DNA of 64,000 nucleotides, taken from positions 1 through 64,000 of IMG/VR virus record IMGVR_UViG_3300049020_000031. One strand, 5' to 3'. The translations under genes and the position numbers were made by a program. The notes under the pieces are model-generated. The model searched no databases. It was not told the origin of the DNA and saw only the letters and a program-made list of their open reading frames with translations. Shown one piece after another: positions 48,748-56,941 of this stretch. This stretch comes from a virus. Numbering within the stretch: position 1 is the stretch's first letter; every line of letters starts with the position of its first letter.

Positions 48748-49298
48748 CCCTGGGTGGTCAATGGGTCGTTCATAACCAACGTCCCATTCTTTCGTTTCAT
48801 GATGTTGTCTGGGTGAAGATCAAAATTACACCCTCCCTTGGAGCTCTTGATTAATTCAAGGGCTTCAGCTATTTCTGGTTCTTCCACATCCAACATGTTG
48901 GCGAGCTTCGTGATCTGGCCTGGTGAATACTTGCCCAGATAGACATCCCGCGGTGTTTTCCAGTTGGCGTTCACAACCAACCATGCCGCGATCTTTTGAT
49001 ACAACGGCGACTTGAAGAAGTTCTCTGGAACATCATAGAGTCGTTCTATCTTAGCCAGATAATGGTTACCCATGATTTCAATGTCTTCAATTTGCGGAAG
49101 ATGTTTGTTGCCAGAACCTTTGGCATTCTTGGCAAAAGCCAACCAACAGTCCTTGGTTGGTCCAATCTTTATCACAGTAGCACCGTCACTGAGTACTAAG
49201 GCAGACGCACCACGAGCTACAATCTTGAAACCCTTGGCAGCATAGTCTCTAGCTGCCTGTCTTATTGGTGATATCTGTTCAAATTCATAAAGCCGCAT
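48744..49298 (-). CDS. Kinase-fold late protein
   Basis: 184 aa from ATG 49298. A truncated kinase-like fold: SALVLSDGATVIKIG holds the strand-3 Lys, NFDLHPDNIMKRKNG equals the catalytic loop HPDN, and LVMNDPLT the metal-binding Asp (DFG-like NDP). Phage small-kinase proteins of this type are known, target unknown. The N terminus MRLYEFEQIS holds L-Y-E, another prohead-protease-like site. The late octamer upstream supports virion packaging. Confidence 0.76.
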   Translation of the reverse strand: MRLYEFEQISPIRQAARDYAAKGFKIVARGASALVLSDGATVIKIGPTKDCWLAFAKNAKGSGNKHLPQIEDIEIMGNHYLAKIERLYDVPENFFKSPLYQKIAAWLVVNANWKTPRDVYLGKYSPGQITKLANMLDVEEPEIAEALELIKSSKGGCNFDLHPDNIMKRKNGTLVMNDPLTTQG

Positions 49299-49322
49299 GG
49301 CAAAATACTCCACAAAGTGGAG

Positions 49323-49330
49323 TATTTATG
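49323..49330 (-). promoter_or_regulatory. T4-like late promoter octamer
   Basis: CATAAATA on the minus strand, 24 nt before ATG 49298. Confidence 0.65.
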
Positions 49331-49345
49331 AGTTAGAGTTGAAAC

Positions 49346-49678
49346 TTAGAAGCCGAACAAGATCGAGAATTCACCACTTACTGTGATCTGCTTGATTGGA
49401 CGGCCCATCAGTTCTTCCAACTTGGTGAGATCACCAGGGGTGAAGGAATGGATATCTGGCATCAGGACTTCAATTTCCCGTTCACTCCAGTAGAAGTTGT
49501 ATGAGTGTTGTTCACCACGGAACACGTCAATCCCGTTCATTGCTTGTTTGAGCTTGATACCAAACGCACGCTCTTTTGCGACTTGTTGATCCAGTAGGCG
49601 CTCATCTTCTGGCCGGTCGTCAACTGGTGCTTCGTTCAGTCCCGCGAGTTCACGAATTCTATTCATATTGATTGGCAT
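49346..49678 (-). CDS. Late protein with N-terminal LxE site
   Basis: 110 aa from ATG 49678 (AAGGAGCATGAT upstream). N terminus MNRIRELAGLNEAPVD has L-N-E before Ala. The rest is acidic then beta-rich (SYNFYWSEREIEVLMPD), ending VSGEFSILFGF. Late octamer upstream. Candidate internal head protein. Confidence 0.7.
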   Translation of the reverse strand: MPINMNRIRELAGLNEAPVDDRPEDERLLDQQVAKERAFGIKLKQAMNGIDVFRGEQHSYNFYWSEREIEVLMPDIHSFTPGDLTKLEELMGRPIKQITVSGEFSILFGF

Positions 49679-49695
49679 ATCATGCTCCTTTGGAA

Positions 49696-49703
49696 TATTT
49701 ATG
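49696..49703 (-). promoter_or_regulatory. T4-like late promoter octamer
   Basis: CATAAATA on the minus strand, 17 nt before ATG 49678. Confidence 0.65.
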
Positions 49704-49706
49704 CAA

Positions 49707-49949
49707 TCAAACCAACTTACTAAGAAGGTACCAGGAAACGGCCATCCAGGTAAGCAAACTAACTCCCAGACCAAAATTGGTGAACTTGCCTCGATGCTCA
49801 CGCGGAACTTTCCTCTCGAAACGCATGATGAAAAGAAATACAACTAGGGCGATGCACGCACCCAAAATAATGGGAAAGAATTCTCCACTGGAAAGACCCT
49901 GCCAGATAGCAGCTTCCAGCGGGCTGCGATACACAATAATTTCCTGCAT
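49707..49949 (-). CDS. Two-span membrane protein (holin-like size)
   Basis: 80 aa. Helices at about residues 25-42 (PIILGACIALVVFLFIM) and 60-78 (GLGVSLLTWMAVSWYLL) joined by a basic loop. The layout is like class II holins, but nothing else proves lysis function. It directly overlaps the stop of the upstream gene. Confidence 0.64.
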   Translation of the reverse strand: MQEIIVYRSPLEAAIWQGLSSGEFFPIILGACIALVVFLFIMRFERKVPREHRGKFTNFGLGVSLLTWMAVSWYLLSKLV

Positions 49950-50143
49950 CAGGCACCTTTCGTGAGTTCCAAGCCGATCAGAAAAGACAGGGCTTGGTTA
50001 GCTCGAACACTGGTTTCCACCGCACTCCAGAGATTTACCGCGTCATCAGAAACGGTCACATCTGGACGGCCAACCAGATGAGCAATACCACCGGTGCCAC
50101 CGATAGCAAGCAATTTGAGAAGTTTTTCAAGAGTGATGTGCAT
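49949..50143 (-). CDS. Hypothetical small protein
   Basis: 64 aa, with a Gly-rich hydrophobic N-terminal part (LLKLLAIGGTGGIAHLVG) and helical C terminus. Unknown. One-base overlap with the membrane gene below. Confidence 0.62.
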   Translation of the reverse strand: MHITLEKLLKLLAIGGTGGIAHLVGRPDVTVSDDAVNLWSAVETSVRANQALSFLIGLELTKGA

Positions 50144-50153
50144 GATTTTTCCT

Positions 50154-50495
50154 TCAGACGGTTACTTTGATTTCCAGGGTCTTCTTCAGAGGAACTGCTC
50201 GGGCCACATTCAGATTGTGATCCCAGGCATCCACCATTTCAATAACGATGGTGTGCTCTCCAGTCCGACCTTCGCGTTCGATGACTTGACGAACACAGGC
50301 TTGTACCAACTTCTTCAGGCTTTTCACCTTGAAGTGATCAACTCGCCCGATGCGCACTCCATCGGGCAGGATAGTGCTGCATTCACGTGTCTTCCAGAAC
50401 TCAGTCAGACCTGTCATCGTCTCCCAGGAATTGGTGAGATCGTTGAAAGTTTGGAAAGAGTTGATCGTTGCGTCAGAAAACTTTTGAACTTGCAT
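50154..50495 (-). CDS. Hypothetical early protein
   Basis: 113 aa, mixed fold, with basic middle (RVDHFKVKSLKKLVQACVRQ). First gene after a strong early promoter, AGAGGATAACCAA before the ATG. Unrecognised. Confidence 0.74.
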   Translation of the reverse strand: MQVQKFSDATINSFQTFNDLTNSWETMTGLTEFWKTRECSTILPDGVRIGRVDHFKVKSLKKLVQACVRQVIEREGRTGEHTIVIEMVDAWDHNLNVARAVPLKKTLEIKVTV

Positions 50496-50523
50496 TTGGT
50501 TATCCTCTAAAGTTGATAACTCA

Positions 50524-50551
50524 ATTATAGTTCATTTGGTGAGCCAGTCAA
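50524..50551 (-). promoter_or_regulatory. Early-type sigma70 promoter
   Basis: TTGACT (50551-50546), 16 bp with ACCAAATGAAC, TATAAT (50529-50524). Confidence 0.88.
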
Positions 50552-50558
50552 GTGAATT

Positions 50559-50726
50559 TCACTTATTTTGTTCCAGTGCTGCCTTGATTCGCTCAGCCAG
50601 AAGTTCTCGATTCTTAGAACGAGTCGTGACGTATCCTGCACGAATGCAATCATCCGCGTAATCGTCGGCCGTGCGAACCAAATAGTCGATGATTTGGTCC
50701 TGAGTCATATCGGAAAAGTCTTCCAT
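50559..50726 (-). CDS. Hypothetical small helical protein
   Basis: 55 aa from ATG 50726 (GAGGGAAC upstream). Acidic N terminus, Arg-rich middle. Upstream a terminator hairpin isolates it from 50775. Confidence 0.65.
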   Translation of the reverse strand: MEDFSDMTQDQIIDYLVRTADDYADDCIRAGYVTTRSKNRELLAERIKAALEQNK

Positions 50727-50744
50727 GATTGTTCCCTCAATGAA

Positions 50745-50764
50745 TGAGACCCCGAAGGGTCTCA
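50745..50764. terminator. Hairpin terminator
   Basis: TGAGACCC (50745-50752), CGAA, GGGTCTCA (50757-50764), beyond the stop at 50775. Confidence 0.78.
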
Positions 50765-50774
50765 TGTTTGCTAA

Positions 50775-51302
50775 TTACCAGCCCTTGCCGTTGGTGCGGC
50801 TTACTTCCAGACCGTCAACACGGATAGTCTGGATGCTGTCGCACTTGAATGTACGGATGATCACCTTGTTTTCCAGACCACCTTGCGATTCTTCCTTGAC
50901 AGCAGCTGGTTCCAGACCTTCGATTTCAGCAGCATCAACTTCCTTGCCGTCCAGCAGGAATACGGTTTCCTTGGGAGCCTTCAGGAAGATCACTTCCAGA
51001 TACGTTTCGCCCTTGTGCTCGATGAACGGAGTTCCGGTAATACGGGTACCCCAAGCACGTTCACCAAGGGTAAAGGAAGCTGGATCCTTACCTTCAGCCT
51101 TCAGACGACGCTCAACCATGTTTTCGTAAGCGTTGCTATTCTTGTTTTGGAACACCATAACACTTGCACCCTTGCTGATCTTGGTCACTCGACCTTGATG
51201 TGGGTTCTTCTTGCCACCCTTCAGGACTGGCACAGTTTCCGTGTCGATGGAGATGAACGATGCGCCGTTGACGTCAGCCAGGAGTTTTTGCAGCTTGTTC
51301 AT
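50775..51302 (-). CDS. Conserved hypothetical early protein
   Basis: 175 aa. Begins MNKLQKLLADVNGASFISID and shows alternating beta strands and charged loops with KGGKKNPHQGRV. Such proteins recur in large myoviruses without known function (recollection, not searched). Dedicated strong promoter and terminator, GC-rich codons: high early expression. Confidence 0.74.
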   Translation of the reverse strand: MNKLQKLLADVNGASFISIDTETVPVLKGGKKNPHQGRVTKISKGASVMVFQNKNSNAYENMVERRLKAEGKDPASFTLGERAWGTRITGTPFIEHKGETYLEVIFLKAPKETVFLLDGKEVDAAEIEGLEPAAVKEESQGGLENKVIIRTFKCDSIQTIRVDGLEVSRTNGKGW

Positions 51303-51336
51303 TTTGTTTCCTTCAGTTGTTTGTTGCGATGTATGT

Positions 51337-51364
51337 ATTATAGTTCATTTGGCTAAAATGTCAA
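51337..51364 (-). promoter_or_regulatory. Early-type sigma70 promoter
   Basis: TTGACA (51364-51359), 16 bp with GCCAAATGAAC, TATAAT (51342-51337). Confidence 0.88.
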
Positions 51365-51760
51365 CTGTTCCTTGGATTCATCTTGTGACGGATAGCGGGC
51401 ATATCCAAGGTTGCATTCATCCCAAGTCAACTTGGACAACGCGATGTCTTGATTTCGTTTGAAGAGGATCGAACACCCATCCGACCAACCAAGATAAACG
51501 AGCATCTGAATATCGTTCAGAAACACCCACTCTAGGTATTCCTCCCCAGGCATGAGAAGATTATGAATCTCACTCAGTGTTAATGTGATGCCGTATTCTT
51601 TCAACCTCTTGTGAAATTTCGGATTGTTGGGGATGGGTTGGCACAGGTTAGGTCTCATGAAACATCCCCAACTCCCTGGATAACTTTGCGGATCGCCTTT
51701 GGTAAACAGGATATCCGGATCGTCTATTACCATCTGGGTGTAGGGCCCAATTACAGTCAT
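51353..51760 (-). CDS. Hypothetical protein, distant FKL type
   Basis: 135 aa from ATG 51760 (ATGA overlap). Its end overlaps the neighbouring promoter. SILFKRNQDIALSKLTWDE near the C terminus resembles the FKL signature. Unknown. Confidence 0.62.
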   Translation of the reverse strand: MTVIGPYTQMVIDDPDILFTKGDPQSYPGSWGCFMRPNLCQPIPNNPKFHKRLKEYGITLTLSEIHNLLMPGEEYLEWVFLNDIQMLVYLGWSDGCSILFKRNQDIALSKLTWDECNLGYARYPSQDESKEQLTF

Positions 51761-51978
51761 GTCCAAGTTCTCGCGATGTCGACCAATCGATCTTCTTCCC
51801 CTAGGTAGAACTTACCATAGAAGTGAGGTTCTCCACCATATTGAGGAACTTCGTAGAGTTCGTAACCATCAGATATTCGATGAACTTCTCCACCGCCTTC
51901 TTCTGACCAGAAAACAGTCGTGGTTTCACCAAACAACAAATCCTTGACTGCTTGGATATCTTGATCTCGAGTTCTCAC
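51757..51978 (-). CDS. Hypothetical small acidic protein
   Basis: 73 aa, Gly/Tyr-rich and acidic (FWSEEGGGEVHRISDGYEL). Coupled to the next gene by ATGA. Unrecognised. Confidence 0.64.
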   Translation of the reverse strand: MRTRDQDIQAVKDLLFGETTTVFWSEEGGGEVHRISDGYELYEVPQYGGEPHFYGKFYLGEEDRLVDIARTWT

Positions 51979-51986
51979 GGTAGTCC

Positions 51987-52373
51987 TTAGATTACGATAA
52001 ATTTCTTGCGGTTCTTGATTTGTTTGTGCATTTCAAGAAGTTGCAAGTGAGATTCAACGGCCTTCTTATAGGCCAGATAGAGATCACCACCCAATTCATT
52101 CTTTTCAGAATCACTGAGTTGGTTCCAGTGGTGATGGAAGTTCACCACATAGTCATTGGTGTTCTCCAGATGCTTCTCATAGTCTACCAAGTTTTCGTCA
52201 GTAACTTCTTGGAGAACCCCGTTGACCATTGCGAGATTCTTCACCACTGGTTTGGCTGTGGACGGGATGATGGTAAACACGCCATCGATTTCTCGAGCCA
52301 TGTTGACGCCTGGATTCTCTTCATGGAGCTCCATGATAGAATGGGCATATTGTTGACCTTGAATGAATGGCAT
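51987..52373 (-). CDS. Hypothetical early protein
   Basis: 128 aa, helical C-terminal two thirds with HHHW and heptad-like segments (ESHLQLLEMHKQIKN). First gene after an early promoter. Confidence 0.7.
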   Translation of the reverse strand: MPFIQGQQYAHSIMELHEENPGVNMAREIDGVFTIIPSTAKPVVKNLAMVNGVLQEVTDENLVDYEKHLENTNDYVVNFHHHWNQLSDSEKNELGGDLYLAYKKAVESHLQLLEMHKQIKNRKKFIVI

Positions 52374-52400
52374 GTGGTATCCGTTATCGTTGTTGATGCC

Positions 52401-52428
52401 AGTCTAGTTCATTTGACGATAAAGTCAA
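52401..52428 (-). promoter_or_regulatory. Early-type sigma70 promoter
   Basis: TTGACT (52428-52423), 16 bp with GTCAAATGAAC, TAGACT (52406-52401). Confidence 0.8.
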
Positions 52429-52973
52429 GGTCTCCAGTTCATCTTGGCAACTTTTCTAAAATCTGGTTGGTCTTTTATCGCAACCAAGAAGTCTGCGAGG
52501 TTCAAAAGCTCGTCATCATCCAAATCACCCAACCATTCCGTGATGGGGATATAGTTGTTGATGATGTTCTGGTAGTTCTGCTGGTAGTCATCCACTGCCA
52601 TGATTCTTGACATTGGATATTTGGCACCATATTGTGATGCCTCGATAAGTCTGCCCTCTTTGATTCTTCTCACGGATGAGCTGAATGCATACGGCGTACT
52701 ATCTACAGTTTCGGTCGTGTGGGAACGGTCCCACAGGAAGACCAATTTAGACCTGAGGTCCAGGTCGATCTCACGCTTAATCGTTGCCAAACCCTCTTCT
52801 GCCCAATCCAGGGTAGCTGCCGTCCATACCGCAAGATCGTACCATGGGCTGACCGTATCAATGAAATGCCGAAGATGAGGACGAAGATAGAATACGTTGG
52901 AATAATTGTCATCAGAGACAATGCCATACCACAACGTTTCGTCCAGATCCAAAATCAGAAGAGGCTTGTTCAT
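52425..52973 (-). CDS. FCP1/SCP-like HAD phosphatase
   Basis: 182 aa. ILDLDETLWYG is the FCP1/NIF-type motif I (Asp9, Asp11). RPHLRHFIDTVSPWYDLAVW and TAATLDWAEE match the NLI-interacting-factor phosphatase family, and MAVDDYQQN is motif III/IV. Members dephosphorylate proteins in eukaryotes; phage versions have unknown targets. One nucleotide after the peptidase-like gene. Confidence 0.84.
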   Translation of the reverse strand: MNKPLLILDLDETLWYGIVSDDNYSNVFYLRPHLRHFIDTVSPWYDLAVWTAATLDWAEEGLATIKREIDLDLRSKLVFLWDRSHTTETVDSTPYAFSSSVRRIKEGRLIEASQYGAKYPMSRIMAVDDYQQNYQNIINNYIPITEWLGDLDDDELLNLADFLVAIKDQPDFRKVAKMNWRP

Positions 52974-53279
52974 TTAAGGTTCAACAGCGATGCATTTTCC
53001 ATAGATTGAATTTAAACCTGTCCAGCCGTTTGTCCCACCTCGATTGTTACCAATGAGAAAACGGTTATCTTGCTTGGCTTGAATCAAATGCAAATATTGA
53101 TTACCACGAACCTTGCAAAGGACGATGTCACCTGGTTCCAGTGTAACGTCTTCTGTGATTGGTACGACGGTGCAGAGATCGCCAGATTCTACCCGTCCTT
53201 TCATGGAACTTCCACGTGGTCGAAACTTTACTGTCTGACCAGCCAGTAGATCCCTGATGTAGTAAGTAGCCCAACTCAT
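52974..53279 (-). CDS. S24/S26-like serine peptidase domain
   Basis: 101 aa. RPRGSSMKGRVESGDL holds the catalytic Ser-Met pair of LexA/signal peptidases, and GDIVLCKVRGNQYLHLIQ the strand that usually carries the Lys (a KVRG Lys is present). IGNNRGGTNGWT is the end block. No membrane span, no DNA-binding domain: a stand-alone cytosolic domain. Overlaps the ATP-grasp gene by ATGA. Confidence 0.78.
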   Translation of the reverse strand: MSWATYYIRDLLAGQTVKFRPRGSSMKGRVESGDLCTVVPITEDVTLEPGDIVLCKVRGNQYLHLIQAKQDNRFLIGNNRGGTNGWTGLNSIYGKCIAVEP

Positions 53280-54109
53280 GGGTTTGCTTCCTCGAGTGCC
53301 ATTACCAACTTCTGAAGGTCTGCGGCGTAGAAACCAGAACTATTGATGGTGTTGACCTCTACGATCTTCCAACCCTCTGAGGTTTCACAAACATCTAGAC
53401 AGAATGCATCGTGGGGGACCCATACATCTTTGATGATTGACCATGCGAAATTTCTAGCCCTATCACCCAACAACCCATCCATGTTTTCATAGACGACGCG
53501 ATTGCCTCGTTTGTACAAAGACATGGTGATCAATTCGCGACTAACAACCCAGCAACGGTATTCCGTGTAAATTTCCTTGGGCTTGGCGATTTGAATCAAG
53601 GTTTCTGGTGTCAAACTGTTGCCGTAGTCAAGACCAAGAACACAAACGTTCGTTTGCCATTCCTTGAATTCGCCAGCATCAATCAACTTACCAGCAAAAT
53701 ATTTGGAGTCGTTCGTGGGGCGAATAAATCTCTCACCGCCACTCCATTGTGCATCTCGAAATGACATCACAACAGAGTCAGCATTCAGCATCAGGTTTCC
53801 CCAATGTTTGAAGCAGTTGTCAAAGTCGCCAACCTCCATGAGGTCATAGACGCCAGGAGTCCAATCATATTTCTTAGCGGAATGGCGCATGGAATATGAA
53901 CCCATACATATCACCGGACCAGCCAACTCCTTGAACATTGGGTTCTCGTAGTTCTCCACGTCATCAATCACTTCACCAACTGGCAGAAGATTTCCGATAA
54001 ACGGGACTACCTTGTGTTCGCTGTGAGGGATATCAAAACGGCGCAAGACTGCAAGCAAATTTTCAAATGCCTGCTCCTTGAAAATATTGTTCTGTAGAAT
54101 CCAGTGCAT
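53276..54109 (-). CDS. ATP-grasp ligase-like protein (DUF4343 type)
   Basis: 277 aa from ATG 54109, overlapping the upstream stop. ATP-grasp features: FIRPTNDSKYFAGKLI (nucleotide-binding Lys region), IYTEYRCWVVSRELI (central strand), FCLDVCETSEGWKIVEVN with Glu/Asn metal ligands, then TINSSGF. These enzymes join a carboxylate to an amine or thiol. The phage substrate is unknown. It forms a coupled trio with the peptidase-like and phosphatase genes. Confidence 0.82.
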   Translation of the reverse strand: MHWILQNNIFKEQAFENLLAVLRRFDIPHSEHKVVPFIGNLLPVGEVIDDVENYENPMFKELAGPVICMGSYSMRHSAKKYDWTPGVYDLMEVGDFDNCFKHWGNLMLNADSVVMSFRDAQWSGGERFIRPTNDSKYFAGKLIDAGEFKEWQTNVCVLGLDYGNSLTPETLIQIAKPKEIYTEYRCWVVSRELITMSLYKRGNRVVYENMDGLLGDRARNFAWSIIKDVWVPHDAFCLDVCETSEGWKIVEVNTINSSGFYAADLQKLVMALEEANP

Positions 54110-54110
54110 A

Positions 54111-54335
54111 TCAGTACCAAGCCACGCAGCGCACGTCACCAGGCTTCACCGTATCCTGATATACAACTTGAGTGGAGCCATCAGTGTACTTAATGATGGC
54201 ATTTCGATATTCAACAGACAATATCGAAACAACCGTCTTCTCTAGAGCACACTTTTTGGCCGGCATCGTCCCGACGACAAAAAATACCATAAGGGACAAT
54301 AACAATGGTACACCAAGAGCAATCCACAATCTCAT
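54111..54335 (-). CDS. Small signal-anchored protein
   Basis: 74 aa. MRLWIALGVPLLLSLMVFFV is one membrane helix or signal. The rest is a small beta domain with two Cys (KKCALEK, DVRCVAWY) that may form a periplasmic disulphide. ATGA overlap with the gene upstream. Confidence 0.7.
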   Translation of the reverse strand: MRLWIALGVPLLLSLMVFFVVGTMPAKKCALEKTVVSILSVEYRNAIIKYTDGSTQVVYQDTVKPGDVRCVAWY

Positions 54336-54682
54336 TGGAAAATTTCCTTCCTAATATCGGGCCACAGTTCATCAGCTTGTTTCAGATATTCCTCGTAGAC
54401 CAATCCGTGAACTGCGGCAGTCATAGTCTCAAAGGACAGTTTGTAGACAGGCAAATTATCAACAGTCACTTGGGTTTTTGTGAGCTTGATCATTTGCAGA
54501 TCATCAAGTTGTGAACCCAAGATCATTTGATCAATGCCCAAATCTGGGAAGCGGGAATCGTCATCCCATTCAAATACCTTGCCAGAATGGCTTACTTGAC
54601 CATTGACAATTGGCAACAACGCATATGCGAACTTTCGATCCACTGGATTAATCCGGATGACGGCTACATTGATGACTTGCAT
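54332..54682 (-). CDS. Hypothetical protein
   Basis: 116 aa, alpha/beta, ends EELWPDIRKEIFQ-like (ADELWPDIRKEIFQ). Unrecognised. It lies 30 nt downstream of the RNA-ligase gene in the same direction. Confidence 0.7.
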   Translation of the reverse strand: MQVINVAVIRINPVDRKFAYALLPIVNGQVSHSGKVFEWDDDSRFPDLGIDQMILGSQLDDLQMIKLTKTQVTVDNLPVYKLSFETMTAAVHGLVYEEYLKQADELWPDIRKEIFQ

Positions 54683-54712
54683 TTTATTCCTCTTTTATTC
54701 TTGATATGGAAA

Positions 54713-55747
54713 TCAGACGTCGCTGACCTTCAATTTATTTACCGTCATGGGGCCGCGCTGCCAATGATGGGCTGATGGTTGAACGTGATCTTTTCTCACA
54801 AACTTGGCAACACTTCCGCGAAATTGAGAATAAGCAAATTCATCAGCCAATCGAACCACATAACCTTCACAAGTTTTGGAACTCTTGGTTTTCCACAGTG
54901 CTCTGATTGCCTTTTCATCCCAGATACCATCGTACCACACGGGCACTTGTTCAATATCAAGAAGTTGGAAGAATTGAACAGTGGTATCCCAATCCAAGCA
55001 AACGTTCCGTTCATTCCAAATGCTGTAGCCCATAACGTATGAATTCAGGGAATCATACTCAATGGAATGTTTGGCGTACAGGTTTTCCAAACAGATTCGC
55101 CAATATTCCGGAATATCACCACATCGTTTCGCCCACTCGGCCTTCATCCAGTTTCTGGAGGGGTGATTCTTGCTGTCAACGCTTCGGGCATGGCAATAGT
55201 CCTGATACCATGTGGTATTTTCACCATCCATCTTCTCGGTGACTATGACTCTTCGACCTTCGAACTGACTCACGGATTCAATCATACGATCATCCGATGT
55301 CATGTTTTCCGACCATGGGAGATGGTAAGTTCTTGGATATTTGACGTGATGGGTGAAGTCTTTCAGGAATCCACCAGAATTCAGAATCTTCTGAACCGAC
55401 TCATCAAAGAACAGATCACCCTTGAGCCTTTGACCATTTGGCATGACTGGGTTTCCCCACTTGTCATATTCTTGGTCTGGGTATAGGTGTGGGGGAATTG
55501 GAAACTTGGTGATGCCACAGGCGTCACGAACTTGACTCAACGAAATCGTGGTCTGTTCACAGAGGATGTGATGTTCTTCACAAACTGATGCACCGTTCTC
55601 CAGATAGTAACCACCGTCTGGCCACAGTTTTCGTTCCATTATGTGATGGGCATCCTTTGCGTCTTTGTCACAGAAGACGCATTTGTGATTGTCGCGAGAG
55701 AAAACACCTTCTCTGAAGTCGTCGCGTGATAAGAGTTTGAATGCCAT
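54713..55747 (-). CDS. HNH domain fused to RNA ligase
   Basis: 344 aa. Residues 20-63 are an HNH-type zinc module: CVFC, then AHHIMERKLWPDGG and CEEHH. Residues 165-325 are an Rnl2-like RNA ligase: motif I EKMDGEN with nucleotidyl Lys172, motif III-like MGYSIWNER, motif IV EGYVVR (294-299) and motif V KFVRK (315-319). RNA ligases reseal nicked RNA, for example tRNAs cut by host anticodon nucleases. The HNH part may be a nuclease or only a zinc scaffold, since it keeps the paired Cys and HH/H residues. It is the best protein link to the RNA-repair theme of the window. Confidence 0.88.
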   Translation of the reverse strand: MAFKLLSRDDFREGVFSRDNHKCVFCDKDAKDAHHIMERKLWPDGGYYLENGASVCEEHHILCEQTTISLSQVRDACGITKFPIPPHLYPDQEYDKWGNPVMPNGQRLKGDLFFDESVQKILNSGGFLKDFTHHVKYPRTYHLPWSENMTSDDRMIESVSQFEGRRVIVTEKMDGENTTWYQDYCHARSVDSKNHPSRNWMKAEWAKRCGDIPEYWRICLENLYAKHSIEYDSLNSYVMGYSIWNERNVCLDWDTTVQFFQLLDIEQVPVWYDGIWDEKAIRALWKTKSSKTCEGYVVRLADEFAYSQFRGSVAKFVRKDHVQPSAHHWQRGPMTVNKLKVSDV

Positions 55748-55808
55748 AATATCGCGAGTATACGCTATATGGCATATTACTCAAGTGACTTTTCTCTCCC
55801 AGATACCG

Positions 55809-56021
55809 TCAGTCTCTCGCAGCTGGTATGACGTCACCCAACGCTTGCCTGGCTTGCAACCATGGGCAATCATGATCGTGATCTGTCAGGTACCGATAGG
55901 CGTTTGAATATCGCCTACCGGGTTCCCCACCACCACACCATACACACCCACCTTGTTCGTCCTGATTGATGGGTGAATACGGTGCGAGTGCTTCCAGAAG
56001 AAGCCGGGTTTCTTCATTCAT
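55809..56021 (-). CDS. Small Cys/His protein
   Basis: 70 aa. GCVWCGGGEPG (CxxC) and LTDHDHDCPW (His/Cys) make a zinc site likely. Conserved-looking small zinc proteins of this layout occur in many phages. ATGA overlap with the upstream gene. Confidence 0.72.
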   Translation of the reverse strand: MNEETRLLLEALAPYSPINQDEQGGCVWCGGGEPGRRYSNAYRYLTDHDHDCPWLQARQALGDVIPAARD

Positions 56022-56890
56022 GGTGCTGATTGCAATTGTTGATCATCAGCTACTGCACCATCGTCGAATGGAATTGCCGAATAGATGTTGGTGATCATGT
56101 CGTTGAACAGAATATTGCTCTTCTGTGAGCCATCATCAGTAATTACCTGACCGGAGAAGGTCACGACGTCACCGTAGATCTTGTCGACCCAGATTTCGTC
56201 CACCGAATCACGTGAACCGTAAAGCGTGGTGCCTTTCCACTGAACAGCAACAACAATCTTCTTGCCGTTGATATCCAGAGTCAGCATGGCGTTTGGAACG
56301 TAGTTTGCTTCCAGATCATCCTTGTTCGCCAAGATGTTATCAATGGTCTGCGAACCATCCTGATATGTCTTCACGCGCACGTCAGTGACTGCCATGCCGT
56401 CTTCACCCACTTCTTTGCGTGGGCTAAAGGAGTCTTCGCTGACTTCACCCTTCTTGCGCAGCTCGTCCATCATCTTCTTGATTTCAAGATCCTTGGCTTT
56501 TTCTTCGTCAGTACGCTTGTCGTACTTGTCGTCATCACCCAAGTTGTAAATCTCGGCGATGGTTCTCATGTCGTTGATGTCATATGGATCTGGGGTGTCC
56601 CAGTTCACCATGTCAGTGTGGCGATCTGCTGCGCGGCTGTAAGTGCCAACCAGGAGATCGTGCTTCTTGACAAATGCTTCTTGATCCGCCGCGGTGGCGT
56701 GATCAAAAACATACACGGTGGTTTTGAACAGTTCGAAGTCTGGGTCACACAGGTGATCCATGATTTCTGTTTCACGCGAAGATGTGAAATGTTCAGTACC
56801 CACATTCAGATACCATGATTCGAACGTTGCTCGATTCTGGGCTGCGGCAACCACAGTTACCAGTGGGGATGGAAGGTGAGCGTAAATCAT
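56018..56890 (-). CDS. Hypothetical protein
   Basis: 290 aa from ATG 56890 (CTGGAG upstream). Helical middle with a charged linker (TDEEKAKDLEIKKMMDELRK), and a beta-rich C-terminal domain (MLTLDINGKKIVVAVQWKG). GC-rich codons. Unrecognised; could be virion or host-interaction protein. Confidence 0.72.
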   Translation of the reverse strand: MIYAHLPSPLVTVVAAAQNRATFESWYLNVGTEHFTSSRETEIMDHLCDPDFELFKTTVYVFDHATAADQEAFVKKHDLLVGTYSRAADRHTDMVNWDTPDPYDINDMRTIAEIYNLGDDDKYDKRTDEEKAKDLEIKKMMDELRKKGEVSEDSFSPRKEVGEDGMAVTDVRVKTYQDGSQTIDNILANKDDLEANYVPNAMLTLDINGKKIVVAVQWKGTTLYGSRDSVDEIWVDKIYGDVVTFSGQVITDDGSQKSNILFNDMITNIYSAIPFDDGAVADDQQLQSAP

Positions 56891-56941
56891 TGAAACTCCA
56901 GTTGAACAGATTGTGCCATTATACACAATCGTGCCAAAGTT

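Noticed and set aside
49707-49949. Confident holin call for the two-span protein
   Set aside because: Only size and topology agree; the wall hydrolase is 8 kb away and no lysis cassette is visible.
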